Below, piece by piece: positions 13,982-23,534 of a stretch of 39,774 nt of DNA (within the stretch, counting starts at the first letter, position 1; every line of letters starts with the position of its first letter). Both the position numbers and the translations under genes were made by a program. Below the pieces are notes generated by a model. That model did no database searches. It was not told the origin of the DNA and saw only the letters and a list, made by a program, of their open reading frames with translations. Source of the DNA: Paulinella micropora (taxonomy: Eukaryota > Cercozoa > Imbricatea > Euglyphida); assembly GCA_009731375.1 (NCBI GenBank), contig BJOX01000179.1, forward strand, positions 133,408-173,181, written 5' to 3'.

Positions 13982-14280
13982 TAACACCAGGTAACAAAAT
14001 AGCTTTCCCAACATAACGTAGCAACATAGCACACTACTTGGCTTGATGTTGAAAAGAGAAAAAAACTATGTCTGTCATAACAGAACGTAATAAGATAACG
14101 TAGCATATGACATACATACATACATACATACATACATACATACATACATACATACAGACATACATACATACAGACATACATACATACAGACATACAGACA
14201 TACAGACATACATACATACATACATAGTTTAATGTTGACACAGGATCCTGACTTTTCTCTCATAACACAACCTAGCAACA
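13525..14280 (+). repeat. Degenerate minisatellite, about 70-120 bp period
   Basis: Seven or eight diverged units. Each has AACATAGCATATCGAGATGG or a variant, then GGCATGTCTGTCATCATCAC or a variant, then a CAACGTAACAAAAC-like end. The clearest units lie at 13540-13710. Two units have acquired microsatellites: (CT)n/(TA)n near 13935-13978, and (CATA)n with CAGA at 14109-14225. No protein frame. Confidence 0.8.
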
Positions 14281-14281
14281 A

Positions 14282-14338
<57 letters not shown>

Positions 14339-14391
14339 AAACAACAAAAAAAAAAAAAAAAAAAAATTAAAAAAAATAAAAAAAAATATAA
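14281..14391 (+). repeat. (CAA)n and poly(A) tract
   Basis: About 20 CAA units then A-rich sequence up to a gap (14392-14874). Confidence 0.95.
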
Positions 14392-14874
14392 NNNNNNNNN
14401 NNNNNNNNNNNNNNNNNNNNNNNNNNNNNNNNNNNNNNNNNNNNNNNNNNNNNNNNNNNNNNNNNNNNNNNNNNNNNNNNNNNNNNNNNNNNNNNNNNNN
14501 NNNNNNNNNNNNNNNNNNNNNNNNNNNNNNNNNNNNNNNNNNNNNNNNNNNNNNNNNNNNNNNNNNNNNNNNNNNNNNNNNNNNNNNNNNNNNNNNNNNN
14601 NNNNNNNNNNNNNNNNNNNNNNNNNNNNNNNNNNNNNNNNNNNNNNNNNNNNNNNNNNNNNNNNNNNNNNNNNNNNNNNNNNNNNNNNNNNNNNNNNNNN
14701 NNNNNNNNNNNNNNNNNNNNNNNNNNNNNNNNNNNNNNNNNNNNNNNNNNNNNNNNNNNNNNNNNNNNNNNNNNNNNNNNNNNNNNNNNNNNNNNNNNNN
14801 NNNNNNNNNNNNNNNNNNNNNNNNNNNNNNNNNNNNNNNNNNNNNNNNNNNNNNNNNNNNNNNNNNNNNNNNNN
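14392..14874. other. Assembly gap (483 N)
   Basis: Unknown bases between poly(A) and (GT)n. Confidence 1.
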
Positions 14875-14876
14875 GT

Positions 14877-14952
<76 letters not shown>
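14875..14952 (+). repeat. (GT)n(GA)n
   Basis: Compound dinucleotide repeat at the 3' side of the minus-strand exon 14953-15591. Confidence 0.97.
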
Positions 14953-14955
<3 letters not shown>

Positions 14956-15591
14956 CTCGTTGTGACCGGAGAGGGCTGCTGCAGCGGACGCAGGCGGCAG
15001 TTGCATGTGGTGTCCGAGCTCCAGCTGGGGCATGCTCCTGTGACTGGTGCTGGCGCTGCCGCTGTTGCTGCTGTTGCCGCTGCCGTCGCTGTTGTTGTTG
15101 TTGCTTCTGCTGCTGCTGCTGTCGTTGTTCTTGTTGTCGGTGCTACTTCGTGGTGATTGCTGTTGCTGTTGATGCTGTGCTTGTTGTTGCGCGGTCGAGT
15201 CGGATGGACAAGAAGAACGGGGCGAATTGCTTTGTAAACGACTCACAGAGGGCGGCGTTAGACGCTGACGGCCGAGGCCGATTTCTAGCGTAATGTTGTT
15301 ATTGCCATCGCTACGGCCGGGGCCGACTTCTGGCGTAATGTTGTTGTTGTCATCGCTAGTGTTGTTTCTGCTGCTGCTGTTGTTGCTGCTGTTGTTGTTG
15401 TTGTTGCTGTTGTTGTTGTTGTTGTCCTTGGCCTCAGCGCTGGTTGCCAGCATGTCCCTGCTGCTGCTGTTGTTCCTGGTCTGCATCTCCCTGCTGCTGC
15501 TGTTGTTCTTGGTCACTGCCGCGGGACGAGCAGCCGCACGCTTGGTCGACGCAGCTTGCACCCCACGAGCCATCAACAAGGAGTAGTTCAC
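14953..15591 (-). CDS. Asn/Ser/Gln-rich exon of a putative membrane protein gene
   Basis: A long open minus-strand frame begins after the acceptor TCTTGGTAG at 15592 with VNYSLLMARGVQAASTKRAA. It then becomes low-complexity, with runs of Asn, Ser and Gln encoded by AAC/AGC/CAG. Non-repetitive segments are kept in frame, for example PEVGPGRSDGNNNITLEIGL and SMPQLELGHHMQLPPASAAA. It runs into (CT)n at the left end, so the exon end is uncertain. The phase (0) matches the end of the membrane exon at 16209-16327 if that exon ends at ATGACG|GTCC. A cytoplasmic, disordered tail of that protein is the simplest reading. No family is recognised. Confidence 0.5.
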
Positions 15592-16010
15592 CTACCAAGA
15601 GGTAGACAGATTAGGTAGCTAGGTAGGTAGGTAGGTAGGTAGGTAGGTAGGTAGGAGCTTGCACACCACGAGCCAGCAACAACAAGTAGTTCACCTATCA
15701 AGAGGTAGACAAAATAGGTAGCTAGGTAGGTAGGTAGGTAGGATGGTAGGTAGGAGCTTGCACACCTCGAGACAGCAACAACGAGTAGTTCACCTACCAA
15801 GAGGTAGACAGAATAGGTAGGTAGGTAGGTAGGTAGGTAGGTAGGTAGGTAGGTAGGTAGGTAGGTAGGTAGGTAGGTAGGTAGGAGCTTGCACACCTCG
15901 AGACAGCAACAACGAGTAGTTCACCTACAAATAGATAGACAAATAGAGACAGGTAGGTAGGTAGGAGCTTCCACACGAGACACCAACGAGTAGTGCACCT
16001 AGAGACAGAC
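15553..16010 (-). repeat. Tandem copies of an acceptor plus exon start, spaced by (GTAG)n
   Basis: The splice acceptor and first about 40 nt of the exon ending at 15591 are repeated upstream on the minus strand, at about 15553-15614 (exon copy), 15655-15722, 15754-15817, 15885-15948 and 15965-16010 (most decayed). Copies read CTACCTCTTGGTAG then GTGAACTACTCGTTGTTGCT and encode VNYSLL-x-x-RGVQA like the real exon. CCTA tracts separate them. None has a donor after the coding part. Confidence 0.85.
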
Positions 16011-16200
16011 TGGTAGGTAGGTAGGTAGGTAGGTAGGTAGGTAGGGCAGGGTAGGTAGGTAGGTAGGTAGACAGGGTAGGTAGGTAGGTAGGTAGGGCAG
16101 GGTAGGTAGGTAGGTAGGTAGGTAGGTAGGTAGATAGGTAGGTAGGTAGAGGGTAGGTAGGTAGGTAGGTAGGTAGGTAGGGCAGGGTAGGTAAGGTAGG
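16011..16200 (+). repeat. (GTAG)n with GGGCAG interruptions
   Basis: GTAG array continuing the spacer of the acceptor-unit array, with four GGGCAGG or GACAGGG interruptions. Confidence 0.95.
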
Positions 16201-16208
16201 CGGACCGT

Positions 16209-16327
16209 CATGTCGGCGAGGAGGAAGCGGGTGATGTTGAGGCAGATGAGGAAGATGAGGATGAAGACGAAGTGGGGCAGCGACGCGGCGCGCGGCGTGA
16301 GCTGCAGAATTGCCAGAAACATCACCG
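16209..16327 (-). CDS. Membrane-spanning exon of the same putative gene
   Basis: A minus-strand exon follows the acceptor GTCTGCAG at 16328. It reads VMFLAILQLTPRAASLPHF then VFILIFLICLNITRFLLADM: a polar turn followed by a strongly hydrophobic helix. The two leading bases (CG) complete the phase-1 codon left by the exon at 18882-18996. The right boundary is weak, because the only GT there is GTCCGC. Downstream is a (CCTA)n array. The transmembrane character and phase agreement support a real gene, but the protein family is not recognised. Confidence 0.5.
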
Positions 16328-16345
16328 CTGCAGACAAAAACGAAA

Positions 16346-16403
16346 AAAAGAGATGAAAAAAAATGGGGGGGGGGGAGGGGGGGGGGGGGGGGNNNNNNNN
16401 NNG
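16346..16403 (+). repeat. Poly-A/poly-G tract with 10-N gap
   Basis: A-rich then G-rich homopolymer up to the gap at 16393-16402. Probably unreliable sequence. Confidence 0.85.
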
Positions 16404-16429
16404 AAGAGAAATGAAGAGAAGTGAAGAGA

Positions 16430-16569
16430 AGTGAGCTGGCATCGAACGTCACAACAGTGAAAAGAAGAGAAAGAAGAGAAAAGAGGAGAAAGAGGAGAAA
16501 GAGGAGAAAGAGGAGGAGTGAGGGTGCAGCTGGCATCACAACAGTGCAGGGAGAGAAAGTAGAAGAAGA

Positions 16570-16630
<61 letters not shown>

Positions 16631-16694
16631 TGAGGGTGCAGCTGGCATCACAACAGTGCAGCGGGAGAGAAAGAAGAGGAAGAAGAGAGAGAAA

Positions 16695-16741
<47 letters not shown>

Positions 16742-17077
16742 GGAGGAGTGAGGGTGCAGCTGGCATCACAACAGTGCAGGGAGAGACAGAGAGAGGAGGA
16801 GGAGTGAGGGTGCAGCTGGCATCACAACAGTGCAGGGAGAGACGGAAGAAGAAGAAGAAGAAGAAGAAGAAGAAGAAGAAGAAGAAGAAGAAGAAGAAGA
16901 AGAAGAAGAAGAAGAAGAAGAAGAAGAAGAAGAAGAAGAAGAAGAAGAAGAAGAAGAAGAAGAAGAAGAAGAAGAAGAAGAGAGAGAGAAAGAGAAGAGA
17001 GAGAGAGAGAGAAGAGGAGTGAGGGTGCACCTGGTATCACAACAGTTGGCGCCACACGTTACAGGAAGAGAGAGAAG

Positions 17078-17128
<51 letters not shown>

Positions 17129-17211
17129 GAGAGAGAAGAGAGAGGAGAGGAATGAGGGTGCACTGAGAGTGAGGATGGTCAGACGCCGGCGCACGTAACA
17201 GAAGAGAAAGA

Positions 17212-17276
<65 letters not shown>

Positions 17277-17525
17277 GAGAGGAGAGGAATGAGGGTGCAC
17301 CGAGAGTGAGGATGGTCAGACGAACAGGAAGAGAAAGAAGAGAAGAGAGAGAAGAGAGAGAAGTGAGGGTGCACCGAGAGTGAGGATGGTCAGACGCTGG
17401 CGCACGTAACAGGAAGAGAAAGAAGAGAGAAGAGAGAGAAGAGAGAGAGAAGAGAGAGGTGAGGCTGCACCGAGAGGGAGGATGGTCAGTCGCTGGCGCA
17501 CGTAACGCGACCAAGACCCGCCCAG
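16430..17525 (-). repeat. Exon-like tandem array in (CT)n/(CTT)n
   Basis: A unit beginning GAGTGAGGGTGCA (plus strand) repeats near 16516, 16628, 16746, 16802, 17017, 17150, 17287, 17361 and 17457. There are two variants: the first four continue CTGGCATCACAACAGTGCAG; the last four continue GAGAGTGAGGATGGTCAGAC and usually GCTGGCGCACGTAAC; the one at 17017 is intermediate. Spacers are (GA)n or, at 16842-16980, (AAG)n. On the minus strand the rightmost, longest unit reads SWSRYVRQRLTILPLG. The array looks like an exon-end plus splice-site cassette amplified inside an intron. Confidence 0.8.
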
Positions 17526-17558
17526 CACCTCACCGTGCACCGTCTCTGAGAGAGAGAG

Positions 17559-17930
17559 NNNNNNNNNNNNNNNNNNNNNNNNNNNNNNNNNNNNNNNNNN
17601 NNNNNNNNNNNNNNNNNNNNNNNNNNNNNNNNNNNNNNNNNNNNNNNNNNNNNNNNNNNNNNNNNNNNNNNNNNNNNNNNNNNNNNNNNNNNNNNNNNNN
17701 NNNNNNNNNNNNNNNNNNNNNNNNNNNNNNNNNNNNNNNNNNNNNNNNNNNNNNNNNNNNNNNNNNNNNNNNNNNNNNNNNNNNNNNNNNNNNNNNNNNN
17801 NNNNNNNNNNNNNNNNNNNNNNNNNNNNNNNNNNNNNNNNNNNNNNNNNNNNNNNNNNNNNNNNNNNNNNNNNNNNNNNNNNNNNNNNNNNNNNNNNNNN
17901 NNNNNNNNNNNNNNNNNNNNNNNNNNNNNN
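17559..17930. other. Assembly gap (372 N)
   Basis: Unknown bases between (GA)n and a short GTAT stretch. Confidence 1.
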
Positions 17931-18035
17931 GAGGGGGTATGTATGTGGTGTGATAGAGAGAGAGAGAAGGAAGAAACACAGAGAAGCTCTATATATTTGC
18001 TTCTACACCTATAAGTTTTCTTCCTTGCGCATCAA

Positions 18036-18564
18036 CGTACCATGTAAGTAAGAAGGTAAGCAAGTAAGTAAGTAAGTAAGTAAGTAAGGAAGTAAGGAAG
18101 CAAGCAAGCAACCAACCAACAAGTAAGTAAGTACGCAAGCAAGCAAGTAAGTAAGTCAGTAAGTCAGTAAGCAAGTAAGTAAGTAAGTAAGTAAACAAGT
18201 AAGTCTTCTTTCTTTCTGTATGTATGTAATTATGTCTGTATGTATATGTATGTATGCATGTATGTATGTATGTATGTATGTACATATGTATGTATGCATG
18301 TATGTATGTATGTATGTATGTAGGTATGTATGTACTATGCATGTATGCATGTACGTACGCCTGTATGTATATGTATTTAGGTAGGTAGGTAGGTAGTAGG
18401 TAAGGTAGGTAGGTGGTAGGTAGGTAAGGTAGGTAGGTGGTAGGTAGGTAGGCAGGTAGGTAGGTAGGTAGGTAGGTAGGCGGGTGGGTAGTAGGTGTAG
18501 GTAGGTAGGTAGGTAGGTAGGTAGGTAGGTAGGTAGGTAGGTACGTACGTACGTACGTATGCAT
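18036..18564 (+). repeat. (GTAA)n, (GTAT)n, (GTAG)n serial array
   Basis: GTAA with GCAA variants to about 18204, GTAT at 18217-18375, then GTAG with GGTAAGGTAGGTG variants to 18541 and ACGT at 18541-18560. Confidence 0.95.
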
Positions 18565-18567
18565 GCT

Positions 18568-18876
18568 TTGTCTTGTATTGTATTGTATTGTATTGCATTG
18601 CCTTGTATTTTATTGTATTGTATTCTATTGTATTGTGTTGTGTTGTATTGTATTGTATTGTATTGTACTGTATTGTATGTACTGTATTGTATTGGATTGG
18701 ATTGTATTGTATTGTACTGCATTGTATTGTCGTGTATTGTATTGTATTGTCTTGTATTGTATTGTTTTGTACTGTACGTGTTGTATTGGATTGTCATGTT
18801 ATTGTATTGTATTGCATTGTATTGTATTGTATTGTATTGTATTGTAAGTATTGTAGTATTGTATTGCATTGTCTTG
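18568..18876 (+). repeat. (TTGTA)n pentanucleotide array
   Basis: About 60 ATTGT/ACTGT/CTTGT units. It starts immediately downstream (minus strand) of the exon donor GTATAC at 18881, which reads GTATACAAGACAATGCAATA into the array. Confidence 0.95.
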
Positions 18877-18881
18877 TATAC

Positions 18882-18996
18882 CATAGCGGGAGGCCAGCAT
18901 GATTTGGTGGAGGTTGAGGGCGAGGATGGCAGCGCTGACCAGCAGCGCTACCAGTTGAATCGCCAGAGACTGCTCACTCTCGTTCATGTGAGGTGC
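18882..18996 (-). CDS. First visible membrane exon of the putative minus-strand gene
   Basis: A minus-strand exon follows TTGTTAATCTCAGCAG, a tandem NAGNAG acceptor that could add or skip one Gln codon (start 18996 or 18999). It reads APHMNESEQSLAIQ then LVALLVSAAILALNLHQIML then ASRY, one predicted membrane helix after a short acidic, polar lead. It ends at CTATG|GTATACAAG in phase 1, which matches the exon at 16209-16327. The ATG at the start of HMNESEQ might be an initiator, but an upstream exon cannot be excluded. No family is recognised. Confidence 0.5.
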
Positions 18997-18999
18997 CTG

Positions 19000-19740
19000 C
19001 TGAGATTAACAAAAGATCATGGTGGGGTGAGCAGCGATCCAGCAAGGATTAAGTTATGAATCGGTTTACGGCAACCCACTCATAATTTTCAGGACGGGAC
19101 GGACACTCATCAAAAAATTCTGCGCTTCAGTACAGTCACTGTATACCACAACCAATTTTCAGAGAGTTTTTTTCGGCTTTGAAAACTACTATACTATTAC
19201 TACTACTACTATACTCTACTACTAGTATACTAGTTACAGCTAATTCAACTATACAACCACTATGATTGAATCATCCACAGTATCTTTCGCGAAGTTAGTT
19301 TATCTTGCGTTTCCAAAGCCACCTCGAGGGAAAGCGTTTTAAAGCAATGGTGATGTTAAAGGAGGGTTAGGACTTGATTGTGGATGGTGGGGCATAATAC
19401 ATATCATCAGAACTGAAAACAAAAAAATCAAACGCAAAATACGGAAGCTTGAATTCTCTGGCACTGTTAAAGTGATAATAAAACGCACCACATACGGGAC
19501 GGCGCATGTGACACTCAATGGTGTCAGTGTGGTGGTGGGGTTTATATTATTTTTACCACACTGTTCTGGCAGGTTTGATTTTGAAGTGTTATGGAATCTC
19601 AATTCTACGTAGCTGTTTATCTGCGTTCCGCAAATTCGCCATCCGACTTTGACCGCAAAAACAGCTCGAAAACAACCTCCCAAAACGAAATCCATCTGCC
19701 AAATCGGATGCACTACAATCGTAAAGTATACCCTGAAAAG
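19000..19740 (+). other. Unique sequence without a recognised gene
   Basis: Moderately AT-rich unique DNA. It contains a small (TAC)n tract near 19190-19230. Open frames on both strands are short and not convincing. No promoter could be defined. Confidence 0.6.
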
Positions 19741-19743
19741 CCT

Positions 19744-19975
19744 CAAGGTAGTAGTAGTAGTAGTAGGAGTAGTAGTAGTAGTAGTAGTAGTAGTAGAAGT
19801 AGTGGTAGTAGTAGTAGTAGTAGTAGTAGTACTTTCTTTCCTTCTTTCTTACTTTTTTTTTTTTTTTTTTTTTATTTTTTTTTTTTTTTTTTTTTTTTTA
19901 TTTTTTTTTTTTCCAAGTCGTATAGTTCTTCTCTTTGATCTCTTTTTTCCCTTTCNNNNNNNNNNTTCTTTTTTT

Positions 19976-20012
<37 letters not shown>

Positions 20013-20030
20013 GTATTTATTCTGTTGCTG
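19744..20030 (+). repeat. (AGT)n and poly(T)
   Basis: AGT/GTAGT trinucleotides to 19832, then long T runs broken by a 10-N gap at 19956-19965. Confidence 0.95.
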
Positions 20031-20049
20031 TCTGCTGTGGGCGTTCTTG

Positions 20050-20302
20050 CTGGCTATTTTGCTTTGCTTTTGCTTTGCTTTACTTTAATTTGCTTTACTT
20101 TACTTTACTTTACTTTACTTTACTTACTTACTCACTTACTGGTGTGTGTGAGAGAGAGCCCCGGGGGGGGGGGTACTTTACTTTACTTCACTTGACCTTA
20201 CTTTACTTTACTTACTTACTTACTTACTCTTACTTACTCACTTACTTAACTAACTTGCTTACTTTTTTATTATTAAATGCATAAATGCATAAATAACATG
20301 CA

Positions 20303-20333
<31 letters not shown>

Positions 20334-20342
20334 GTACATACA
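20050..20342 (+). repeat. (TTTAC)n, (TTAC)n and (CATA)n
   Basis: TTTAC/TTAC repeats with a poly-G patch near 20161-20173, an ATGCATAAATGCATAAAT segment near 20277, then CATA. Confidence 0.93.
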
Positions 20343-20928
20343 TTTCCTTGTCCCTTGTTCCTTGTCCCTTGTTCCTTGTCCCTTGTCCCTTGTCCCTTCT
20401 TGTCCCTTGTCCCTTCTTGTCCCTTGTCCCTTCTTGTCCCTTGTCCCTTCTTGTCACTTGTCCCTTCTTGTCCCTTGTCCCTTCTTGTCCCTTGTCCCTT
20501 CTTGTCCCTTGTCCCTTGTCCCTTGTCCCTTCTTATCCCTTGTCACTTCTTGTCACTTGTCCCTTCTTGTCCCTTGTTCCTTGTCCCTTCTTGTCCCTTG
20601 TCCCTTCTTGTCCCTTGTCCCTTCTTGTCCCTTGTCCCTTCTTGTCCCTTGTCCCTTGTCCCTTGTCCCTTCTTGTCCCTTGTCCCTTCTTGTCCCTTGT
20701 CCCTTGTCCCTTCTTGTCCCTTGTCCCTTCTTGTCCCTTCTTGTCCCTTGTCCCTTCTTGTCCCTTGTCCCTTGTCCCTTCTTCTTGTCCCTTGTCCCTT
20801 CTTCTTGTCCCTTGTCCCTTCTTCTTGTCTCTTGTCCCTTCTTCTTGTCCCTTGTCCCTTCTTGTCCCTTGTCCCTTGTCCCTTCTTGTCCCTTGTCCCT
20901 TCTTGTCCCTTGTCCCTTGTCCCTTGTC
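20343..20928 (-). repeat. CTTGTCC minisatellite
   Basis: About 585 bp built of CTTGTCCC and TTCTTGTCCC units in higher-order combinations, including a sub-block with CTTCTTCTTGTCCC near 20770-20850. All minus-strand frames are open because the unit lacks stops; one encodes KGQGTRD repeats and is in frame with the ubiquitin-like fragment next to it. Confidence 0.95.
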
Positions 20929-21104
20929 CACTACCACGCTGCACGGAACCAGGTGGAGAGTAGACTCCTGAATGTTGTAGTCGGCAAGCGTACGACCGTC
21001 CTGGAGCTGCTTGCGTGCAAAGATGAGACGCTGCTGGTCAGGGGGGATGCCCTCCTTGCCTTGGATCTTCTGCTTCACGTTCTCGATGAATCCACGTCAA
21101 GGGC
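20929..21104 (-). pseudogene. Truncated ubiquitin-like fragment
   Basis: The minus strand encodes most of the second half of ubiquitin: [19 protein letters not shown] then [19 protein letters not shown] then IQESTLHLV. Known ubiquitin in this region has Lys63 between IQ and ES; here that codon is missing. After LHLV the normal LRLRGG end is replaced by PCSVVV, so the Gly-Gly needed for conjugation is absent. Other changes at conserved positions include D32G, G47R and E51Q. The N-terminal beta hairpin (MQIFVKTLT) is not found in the next 130 bp upstream, and the bases before IENV look like a decayed LEVEPSDT segment with a lost frame. The frame then continues into the CTTGTCC minisatellite. 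A pseudogene or an exon of a diverged ubiquitin-like gene is possible; pseudogene is favoured. Confidence 0.8.
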
Positions 21105-21244
21105 TCATCTTTTCAAAGTAGTACAAACTCAATTTGGAAAAAATTAGTGGCAAAGGACACGACATTGGAAATTTCAAGGCACTGGTCCATACTCTGGAGC
21201 GCTGAAAGAGCAAAGCTGCTTGTTAGGTTTGGGCTTGCTCATGT

Positions 21245-21604
21245 GTGGTACAGCTTTATGTTTATGGTTGTGGCTTGTGGATTTTCTTCTGGTCTATGAG
21301 GGGGGTGGGGTGCGGAGTGGTTTGCTCGACTAGCTTGAGGCTGCATGTCTATGAGGTTGCCAGGCTTGGGCTGGTCCTTATGGATACTGCAGCACTTAAC
21401 ATAATCGCGTCGCGAGTACGCCACGTCGAGCCTTACTACGCTGCACACCACCTTCCCGGCTACGATAGCCTCTGGGTGCGAGTGAATTGCGTTAGGTGCT
21501 GCAGTTTCCTTAAGGGCTGTCTCACTGACTGTCAATTGATTTCACTTGCGCCCATTGTTAGTTATGTCTTACCTCTGCTGGCACTTTCCGCTCTTGCCTT
21601 CTAG
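21245..21604 (+). CDS. Unrecognised open frame in a possible retroposed copy
   Basis: A 119-codon plus-strand frame includes LVLMDTAALNIIASRVRHVE then PYYAAHHLPGYDSLWVRVN, and ends with the hydrophobic VLPLLALSALAF. It is followed by T-rich sequence (21650-21900), ATTAAA at 22028 and an encoded poly(A). It might be the coding part of a retroposed mRNA or the 3' end of a LINE-like element. No reverse transcriptase or endonuclease motif is seen, and the opposite strand is open for a similar length, so coding status is doubtful. Confidence 0.3.
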   Translation: MVQLYVYGCGLWIFFWSMRGVGCGVVCSTSLRLHVYEVARLGLVLMDTAALNIIASRVRHVEPYYAAHHLPGYDSLWVRVNCVRCCSFLKGCLTDCQLISLAPIVSYVLPLLALSALAF

Positions 21605-22027
21605 TTCAGTTTCGTCTCCCTTGCCCCTGTCTGGCCTTGTGTTTGTTTGCTTTGTTTGCCTTTCGTCTTTGTCGCTGCCTGTTGTTGTCTTTTTGTTTTG
21701 TTTTTGTTTCTTTTGTTTCGCTTGTTTGTTTGTTTTTTGTTGCTTTTGTTTTTTATTCCTTTTCTCTTTTGTATTTTGTTTTTATCTTTCTTTCCTGTTT
21801 TTGTTTCTTCGTTCTCTTTTCTTTTCCTGGTTTTTCTTTTTTCTATTTGTTCCTTTCTTTCTTTCTGTCTTTTTTTTTTCTCTTTCTTTTCCCTTCCATC
21901 TTACTCTTTCCAGGAGCTTTCTGTTGAACCTTAGTTGCAGATTTCCTTATGAGCTTGTACTATTGTTCCTTGGAACCAGAATTCTTTTGAATTGAGCTCT
22001 TCTTTATTTTTCTCTCGTTTCTTTCTC

Positions 22028-22071
22028 ATTAAACCTTGCTTAGGCCTTACTGTAAAAAAAAAAAAAAAAAA
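22028..22071 (+). other. ATTAAA signal and genomically encoded poly(A)
   Basis: ATTAAA at 22028-22033, then 20 nt later an uninterrupted A18 (22054-22071). This spacing is what a polyadenylated transcript copied into DNA would leave. (AGTAA)n and related repeats follow directly. Confidence 0.6.
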
Positions 22072-22200
22072 GTAAAGTAAAGTAATTTAATAAAATAAAG
22101 GGAAATAAAGTAAGTAAGTAAAGCAAAGTAAAGCAAAGTAAAGTAAAGCAAAGTAAAATAAAGTAAAGTAAAATAAAGTAAAGTAAAGTAAAGCAATCAT
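22072..22200 (+). repeat. (GTAAA)n array
   Basis: Pentanucleotide AGTAA/GTAAA repeats with small variants. Confidence 0.93.
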
Positions 22201-22339
22201 AATCCTTAGTCTATCCTGCTCCACCCCACATCTTGCACAAAGTTCTCCTCCCACTACCACCTCCTACTCAGGCCCTAAAGATGGAGGAGGAGGAGGATGA
22301 GATGAGGGGGGGGTGGGGGGGGTGGAGGGGGGATGGTAC

Positions 22340-22647
22340 TTCACTTTACTTTACTTTACTTACTTACTGTTACTTACTCTTACTTACTCACTTACTTACT
22401 TACTTACTTACTAACTTTTGCTTTGGTTTGCTTTGCTTTGATTTACTTTACTAAACTTTACTTTACTTTGCTTTGCTTTTCTCTACTTTGCTTTACTTTA
22501 CTTTACTTTACTTACTTACTCTTACTTACTTACTTACTAAATACTACTTTTCTTCTTTCTTGTTTACTTATTTATTTATTTATTTATTTATTTTATTTAT
22601 TTTATTTATTTTATTTATTTTTATTTATTTTATTTATTTTATTTATT

Positions 22648-22685
<38 letters not shown>
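22340..22685 (+). repeat. (TTTAC)n, (TTAC)n and (ATTT)n
   Basis: TTTAC/TTAC to about 22540, then ATTT to 22685. A G-rich patch (22300-22335) precedes it. Confidence 0.95.
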
Positions 22686-22686
<1 letters not shown>

Positions 22687-22689
22687 TCT

Positions 22690-23490
22690 GCATGTTGATA
22701 CTACCTTGATCAATGCGTTGACACATACGCACGCACATATCGCGCATTGATCTACATCTGCGATCTCTTTGATTCATTTTCTTTTTATACTTATTTACAT
22801 ATCAATTGGTCAATCATCTGTTACGATTCGTTTGGATCGCAACTCCAACCTACCGTTATGGTCTGGGGGGGGGGGGTTATCGGAATGAATACCGTACAGG
22901 ACCGAAACATTAATATTGTGTTAAACTTTCTTCAAGTTTTTATTTCAAGTTTACACTTCTATTTTTAGTTCCGTTACTTCATTTTTCCGTTTATTAATCA
23001 ACTGTCATAACTTGTAGTTGTTACGTTTTCAACTGCCATTAACAAATCAATTTATTTCCCTTTACCTGTTAACTTTTTAGAAAATGTTAACTATTGCCTT
23101 TTTCCCTCATATCTGAAAACTTTATTTCCTTTGACCGCTTTTTCCGTTCCACAGTCATAACTGTTGATAGGTAAAATAGGCAACACACCAGGTAAAGTGG
23201 CATTTTGCTTTATTTTTTCCCAGACTGACTTGAAATTCCCCAACTGCAACAAACTCGTGATCACACTTGAAATGTTCTAGTTAGTTCTCAGAATTTGCAT
23301 GGTTTCGCAAGGGACAAGTAGTCTGTCGAACAAGTGTACTAAATAAACTGGAATCGACCATCCCAGCGTCTTTTGGTACCTTCCCTGTTCTCGGACGTAT
23401 TTTGAGATCAAATGACAGCCGTGTGTGTATTCATTTGAATGCCGGTTGGTAATTTCCTCACAGAAGGGTAGTCAAGACTTACACTTGAAA
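22690..23490 (+). other. AT-rich unique sequence, no gene recognised
   Basis: No long protein-like frame on either strand. GGGACAAGTAGTCTGTCGAA near 23311 is partly repeated near 26368. Confidence 0.6.
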
Positions 23491-23491
23491 G

Positions 23492-23534
23492 TTGAGTGAC
23501 GACTAAGTGTCAGAGTAGCTGTTTTGGTTACATC
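23492..23534 (+). repeat. 43-bp direct repeat, left copy
   Basis: GTTGAGTGACGACTAAGTGT then CAGAGTAGCTGTTTTGGTTA and CAT. It matches 24858-24900 at 39 of 43 positions by eye. The pair brackets the coding fragments at 23862-24571. Confidence 0.85.

Noticed and set aside
13920-14280. Coding sequence in the 13.5-14.3 kb minisatellite
   Set aside because: Diverged tandem units contain stops in all frames, apart from repeat-derived stretches.
14875-15293. Plus-strand frames over the Asn/Ser/Gln-rich exon (poly-Cys, poly-Leu)
   Set aside because: Antisense shadows of the minus-strand exon. The minus frame has an acceptor at its start and keeps non-repetitive segments.
20343-20928. CRISPR array in the CTTGTCC repeats or palindromic blocks
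   Set aside because: Unit lengths vary, spacers are absent or repeat-like, and there are no cas genes. The window is eukaryotic.
20343-20963. Secreted or antifreeze-like protein from plus-strand VPCPLSL repeats
   Set aside because: Pure translation of the minisatellite; all frames are open.
21647-21934. Membrane protein encoded by the Phe/Leu-rich frames
   Set aside because: T-rich DNA gives Phe/Leu in every plus frame; more likely a 3' untranslated or low-complexity region.
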